Positions 58,463 to 64,000 of a stretch of 64,000 nt of DNA are shown one piece after another; position 1 is the first letter of the stretch; each line of letters begins with the position of its first letter. The position numbers and the translations under genes are program-made. The stretch lies in assembly GCF_001294575.1 (NCBI RefSeq), contig NZ_CP012676.1, forward strand, positions 4,353,501 to 4,417,500. The letters run 5' to 3'. Under the pieces are notes generated by a model. It had not been told where the DNA came from. It was given only the letters and a program-made list of their open reading frames with translations, and did not search any database. The DNA comes from Pseudomonas versuta. Its GTDB lineage: Bacteria > Pseudomonadota > Gammaproteobacteria > Pseudomonadales > Pseudomonadaceae.

Positions 58463-59161
58463 GTGGCTGTCAAAAACAATCCTTTAAGCAGCATCGAAGT
58501 ATCCGGCCCCATACCTGCCCATTTGGCCAGATCGGTCATTGAGGAGTCCTTGCGCAACGCTATTCTCGATGGCCGGTTGCCGTGTGGCACCGCGATTCGG
58601 CAACAGGCTTTGGCGAGTTTGTTCGGTGTCAGTCGTATGCCCGTTCGCGAAGCACTGCGTCAGCTTGAGGCCCAGGGTTTACTGCAAGTGGTGCAGCATA
58701 AGGGAGCGGTGGTCGCCCCTTTGATTGAAGACGACGCGCTGCAAACGTATGAGCTTCGTTTGTTGCTTGAGGCTCAAGCCTTGTGCTTGTCCCTGCCGCT
58801 GCTGACCGAGGCAGATTTTGAGACTGCAGCCGGATACATCGAGGCCCTCGAAGCCGAGACGGATTTGAGCAGGACAGGCACTCTCAATCGGCAATTTCAT
58901 CAGGCGCTTTACTGCAAGGCACCTAATAAGAAATTGCTGGCGTTGATTGATGCAGGGCTTATTGAAGAAGAACGCTTTCTGCGCTTCAACCTTGAGCAGA
59001 TGAACCTGGGAAAGCTCTGTCAGGACGATCACCGGGCTTTGCTGCGCCATGCCCGCTCCAGAGATATCGAGGCGTGTATCAACGAGCTGGAGCGTCATCT
59101 GCAACGCGGGGTAAAAGCCATTACCCACTATCTGGACAGCCAAAAACCAAAACAGCCCTGA
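58463..59161 (+). CDS. GntR-family regulator (FadR/FCD subfamily)
   Basis: 232 residues from a GTG. N-terminal winged helix (ILDGRLPCGTAIRQQALASLFGVSRMPVREALRQLEAQGLLQVV, residues about 37-80) and an all-helical FCD domain. The usual FCD metal ligands are partly recognisable (N141 and H145 in NRQFHQALY, H193 in DDHRALL, H214 in ELERHL). It binds a small organic acid or sugar acid in this class, but no matching catabolic operon is adjacent, so its targets are elsewhere or limited to itself. Divergent from the glycosyltransferase. Confidence 0.92.
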   Translation: MAVKNNPLSSIEVSGPIPAHLARSVIEESLRNAILDGRLPCGTAIRQQALASLFGVSRMPVREALRQLEAQGLLQVVQHKGAVVAPLIEDDALQTYELRLLLEAQALCLSLPLLTEADFETAAGYIEALEAETDLSRTGTLNRQFHQALYCKAPNKKLLALIDAGLIEEERFLRFNLEQMNLGKLCQDDHRALLRHARSRDIEACINELERHLQRGVKAITHYLDSQKPKQP

Positions 59162-59184
59162 CGTCAGAAACGCCAGGGCTGTTT
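59150..59184. terminator. Hairpin between GntR gene and chemoreceptor gene
   Basis: AAACAGCCCTG and CAGGGCTGTTT, a perfect 11-base stem with a 13-base loop. On the minus strand it is followed by TTGGTTTTTGG and fits termination of the chemoreceptor gene; for the GntR gene the T run is short. The GntR stop codon lies in the stem. Confidence 0.8.
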
Positions 59185-59226
59185 AGGTGAGCGCAGGGGA
59201 GCAATGGCTCCCAGCGTGTGCGTACA

Positions 59227-61107
59227 TCAGATTTTAAAGCTGTCGACCAACTGCTTGAGGCGGCTGGCTTGCTGCGAAAGGGCGTCGCAGTCCTTGAGGG
59301 TTTCGTTGAGATTAACCACGCCTTGCTGGTTCAGCAGGTTGATCTGGTTGATGTCCACGTTCAGGGTTTCAACCACGGCGGTTTGCTCTTCGGTGGCAGC
59401 GGCAACCGACTGGTTCATGCCGTCAATTTCTTCGATGCGCTGGGTCACGCTGATCAAACGCGCACCGGCCTGGTTAGCCACCTCTACACTGTCCTCACTG
59501 GAAATCTGGCTGGCATTCATGGTGCTGACCGCTTCGCGGGAACCCACTTGCAGCGAAGTAATCATTTTATGGATTTCCTCTGCCGACTCCTGAGTGCGGT
59601 GAGCGAGGTTGCGCACTTCATCCGCCACCACGGCAAAGCCGCGACCCGCTTCGCCCGCACGCGCCGCCTCAATGGCTGCGTTGAGGGCCAACAGGTTGGT
59701 TTGCTGGGAGATCCCTTTGATCACATCAAGAATGTGCCCAATGTTGTCGGTACTGGCATTCAGGGTTTCGATTTGCTCACACGACACACTGATCTTGCGT
59801 GATAGCTCAGTCATCGCCTGGATAGTCAGCTCAACGACTTTTCGGCCATCGTCTGCCTGCTCGCTGGCGCCGCTGGCGTGCTGCGAAGCATCGGCAGCGT
59901 TCCGCGCGATCTCCTGAGTGGCGGCCCCCAGCTCGTTGATGGCGGCGGCAACGCTGTTGGTGCGCGCACTTTGTTCATCGGAGCCGATAATTGACGCGTT
60001 GGACGATGCCATGACGCGCTCGGATAAGTCATGAACCTGACGAGTCGCCGAGGACACTTCGCTGATCGACGCGTGAATACGCTCTACAAACTGGTTGAAT
60101 GAGCTGGCCAACTCGCCAAACTCATCCTTGTTTTCAATCACCAGACGCCGGGTCAAGTCGCCTTCACCTTGGGCAATATCCTGCATGGCACGTCCCATGG
60201 TGGTGAGCGGGCGCATCAGTACCTGGATCAACAAACTCAAAAGCAGAGCAATCGCTGCTACCGCAATAAACATGGCGATCAATGCCGAGGTGCGGAATTT
60301 AGATAGAGGGGCGTAAGCCTTTTCTTTGTCCAGCGACTGGCCGATGTACCAGTCTGCCGATGGCAAACCCGTTACCGGGGTGAAGGAGATAATCCGCTCC
60401 TGGCCATTGAGCTGCACTTCTTGAATACCCTTCTGGATTTTCAGAGCGCTGGACGGGTAGATGTCCTTCAGGTTTTTCATGACCTGATCTTTATCCGGGC
60501 TGACGATGACCTGGCCATCACCGCTCACCAGAAATGCGTAACCCAAGCCACCGGAATCCACCGAGTTAATAATTTTCACCAGGCTGTCCAGGCTCAGATC
60601 ACCGCCTACCACGCCCAGCAGTTGACCGTCTTTCTTGACCGGCATGGCGATGGTCACAATCAAACCGCCAACAGCTGCCATGTAAGGCGGTGTGAGCATG
60701 GTCTTGCCGGCGCTTACGGCTTGCTTGTACCAAGGGCGCTCTCGCGGATCATAGCCCTCCGGCATTTTGGCGTCGGGGCGCTGAGTGAACACTCCATTGG
60801 CTTGACCGACATACGTGAACTGGAAGTTCGACGTGAATACAGGCTGGTCGACCAACCCGGGAAGGTCAGCCTGGCTGCCTTGGTAAGCAACGTTTTGTGC
60901 AAGGCTTTCCAGCACCAGGATACGACCGCTCAACCAGTTCTGGACGCTGCTGGCTGTCAGGTTGCCCGCTTGCTGCACCGACGACTCTATATTTTGGTTG
61001 ATCGTATTTCGCTGCAGATAGTCGTTGTACAAAGTGAACAACGCAAACGCCAGAACCACGACGCCTGAAGCGGCCAGAAGAATTTTATGGCTGAACTTGA
61101 GATTCAT
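59227..61107 (-). CDS. Methyl-accepting chemotaxis protein, dCache type
   Basis: 626 residues from the ATG at 61107; 33 upstream in-frame codons are not receptor-like. Helix 1 (about 8-28), periplasmic dCache domain (to about 280), helix 2, HAMP, and a signalling domain with the tip [20 protein letters not shown]. The ligand domain resembles amino-acid receptors PctA-C: R124, W126, Y142 and D170 match the PctA set R126, W128, Y144, D173, but A144 replaces the amino-group-binding D146. No CheR-binding pentapeptide at the C-terminus (ends DSFKI). A GCCGATAC (61256-61263, minus) resembles a FliA -10 but no -35 fits. Confidence 0.93.
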   Translation of the reverse strand: MNLKFSHKILLAASGVVVLAFALFTLYNDYLQRNTINQNIESSVQQAGNLTASSVQNWLSGRILVLESLAQNVAYQGSQADLPGLVDQPVFTSNFQFTYVGQANGVFTQRPDAKMPEGYDPRERPWYKQAVSAGKTMLTPPYMAAVGGLIVTIAMPVKKDGQLLGVVGGDLSLDSLVKIINSVDSGGLGYAFLVSGDGQVIVSPDKDQVMKNLKDIYPSSALKIQKGIQEVQLNGQERIISFTPVTGLPSADWYIGQSLDKEKAYAPLSKFRTSALIAMFIAVAAIALLLSLLIQVLMRPLTTMGRAMQDIAQGEGDLTRRLVIENKDEFGELASSFNQFVERIHASISEVSSATRQVHDLSERVMASSNASIIGSDEQSARTNSVAAAINELGAATQEIARNAADASQHASGASEQADDGRKVVELTIQAMTELSRKISVSCEQIETLNASTDNIGHILDVIKGISQQTNLLALNAAIEAARAGEAGRGFAVVADEVRNLAHRTQESAEEIHKMITSLQVGSREAVSTMNASQISSEDSVEVANQAGARLISVTQRIEEIDGMNQSVAAATEEQTAVVETLNVDINQINLLNQQGVVNLNETLKDCDALSQQASRLKQLVDSFKI

Positions 61108-61420
61108 TGCATGGGACTTCTTATGCCGAAAGGTGGGATGCGTGCGGGGTGAAACATTCCGTGTAGCACTGCAGACAGCTCGTGTTGGTAGCTGTACTGA
61201 ATGCACGCATTGCTCATCAGGCTGTCGGCACCGATCGAAGAAAACTTAGCGGCTTGTATCGGCTATTTTAAAAAACCGACGAAAGAGCGACCCCGCTGGC
61301 CGAGGCATGGTTTAGGGGGAGGAGATGGGGTGGTGTGAAAGAATGGGGGCAGGAGGAATTGCGCCGCGCAAAAAACAAAACCCCTGTCTGCATAAGCAGA
61401 CAGGGGTTTCGAAATTCAAT
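61108..61420. other. Region between the chemoreceptor gene and the rRNA operon end
   Basis: 313 bases holding the chemoreceptor promoter, a purine-rich stretch (61316-61360) and the final rRNA terminator at 61378-61409. No gene seen. Confidence 0.5.
61378..61409 (-). terminator. Final terminator of the rRNA operon
   Basis: AAACCCCTGTCTG and CAGACAGGGGTTT form a perfect 13-base stem around a 6-base loop, followed on the minus strand by TTGTTTTTTG. It lies 11 bases after the second 5S gene. Confidence 0.93.
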
Positions 61421-61535
61421 CTTGACGATGACCTACTCTCACATGGGGAAACCCCACACTACCATCGGCGATGCATCGTTTCACTGCTGAGTTCGGGATG
61501 GGATCAGGTGGTTCCAATGCTCTATGGTCGTCAAG
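61421..61535 (-). rRNA. 5S ribosomal RNA, second (distal) copy
   Basis: 115 bases. Minus-strand ends CTTGACGACC and GGTCATCGTCAAG pair as helix I; internal blocks GGAACCACCTGATCCCATCC and CGATGGTAGTGTGGGG are typical of Pseudomonas 5S. Differs from the other copy by one base (61486). Confidence 0.96.
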
Positions 61536-61597
61536 AAATTCTGTGGCAGATCCGTTATCAAAACGTGCCTGCGAAAACTTGGGACTTCTATAAAAAC

Positions 61598-61631
61598 AAA
61601 ATCCCCGTCTGCGTGAGCAGACAGGGATTTT
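61598..61631 (-). terminator. Hairpin between the two 5S genes
   Basis: AAAATCCCTGTCTGC pairs with GCAGACGGGGATTTT (one T-G pair) on the minus strand, followed by TGTTTTTATAG. It is a sequence relative of the final terminator, so the 5S-plus-terminator block has been duplicated. Confidence 0.88.
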
Positions 61632-61641
61632 GGAATTTAAT

Positions 61642-61756
61642 CTTGACGATGACCTACTCTCACATGGGGAAACCCCACACTACCATCGGCGATGCATCGT
61701 TTCACTACTGAGTTCGGGATGGGATCAGGTGGTTCCAATGCTCTATGGTCGTCAAG
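61642..61756 (-). rRNA. 5S ribosomal RNA, first (proximal) copy
   Basis: 115 bases, identical to the distal copy except for A against G at 61707. It lies about 154 bases after the 23S gene, the normal spacing in Pseudomonas. Confidence 0.96.
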
Positions 61757-61910
61757 AAATTCGGTAGCCAGCGCGTTTACCTTACGGTTAACGTTCCAGC
61801 GAATGGGTATGTAATAGATTTGTGTGTTACGCAAACTTTCGGTTTGTATCGTCTTCACACACCGCAACTTGCAGGCTTTGTATTCAAAGCGCAAATTGCT
61901 TGGGTGTTAT

Positions 61911-64000
<2,090 letters not shown>

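Overview
The window is chromosomal DNA of a Pseudomonas, most likely from the fluorescens lineage. The gene order glpT, ubiD, O-acetylase, rho, trxA, ppx, ppk, ftr1, algP, algQ, dsbH, hemYXDC, algR, argH matches my memory of the P. aeruginosa PAO1 order PA5235-PA5263, and the divergent GGDEF/EAL-desA pair recalls PA0285-PA0286. Dispersed REP palindromes of the GTAGGAGCGAGCTTGCTCGC type, common in fluorescens, putida and syringae relatives, lie between genes. Base composition and codon use look uniform apart from the insertion sequence. These comparisons are from memory, not from a search.

Layout. 1-5500: tail of an ABC-2 exporter permease, an exported FliL-like protein, glycerol-3-phosphate permease with a putative GlpR operator, a ChaC-type glutathione cyclotransferase, a small exported barrel-like protein, and an intact IS3-family element sitting inside a REP. 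5500-20300: a ferredoxin-type reductase and UbiD, a membrane acyltransferase, Rho, thioredoxin, a four-gene polar amino-acid ABC transporter with a candidate sigma-54 promoter, convergent ppx and ppk, and a DedA protein. 20300-28100: fatty acid hydroxylase-like protein, ElbB, a YaiI protein, a cytochrome c-FTR1 iron permease fusion, a LysE exporter, a small MscS-like protein and an ABC-F ATPase. 28100-38700: the algP/algQ/dsbH/hem/algR/argH cluster, in which the sensor gene algZ (fimS) is absent next to algR.

38700-48800: glutathione S-transferase, a c-di-GMP dual-domain protein divergent from the desaturase desA, a decayed HDOD gene, the gabD-gabT operon for GABA use, tRNA-Arg(CCG), nudK and a VOC protein. 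48800-58200: a YdgA protein, then a tightly overlapping marR-FUSC-DUF1656-adaptor-OMF operon (aromatic-acid type efflux) with a MarR operator, then DUF2789 and a GT39 glycosyltransferase. 58200-64000: a GntR/FCD regulator with its own palindromic operator, a dCache chemoreceptor lacking one residue of the amino-acid binding motif, and the 3' end of an rRNA operon on the minus strand (23S, then two 5S genes, each followed by its own hairpin terminator).

Most of the window is conserved core genome. I see no clear sign of an unknown multi-gene system. The least ordinary points are the IS-in-REP insertion, the doubled 5S-terminator unit, the HDOD pseudogene, the orphan algR, the altered chemoreceptor pocket, and several well-formed operators next to their regulators.
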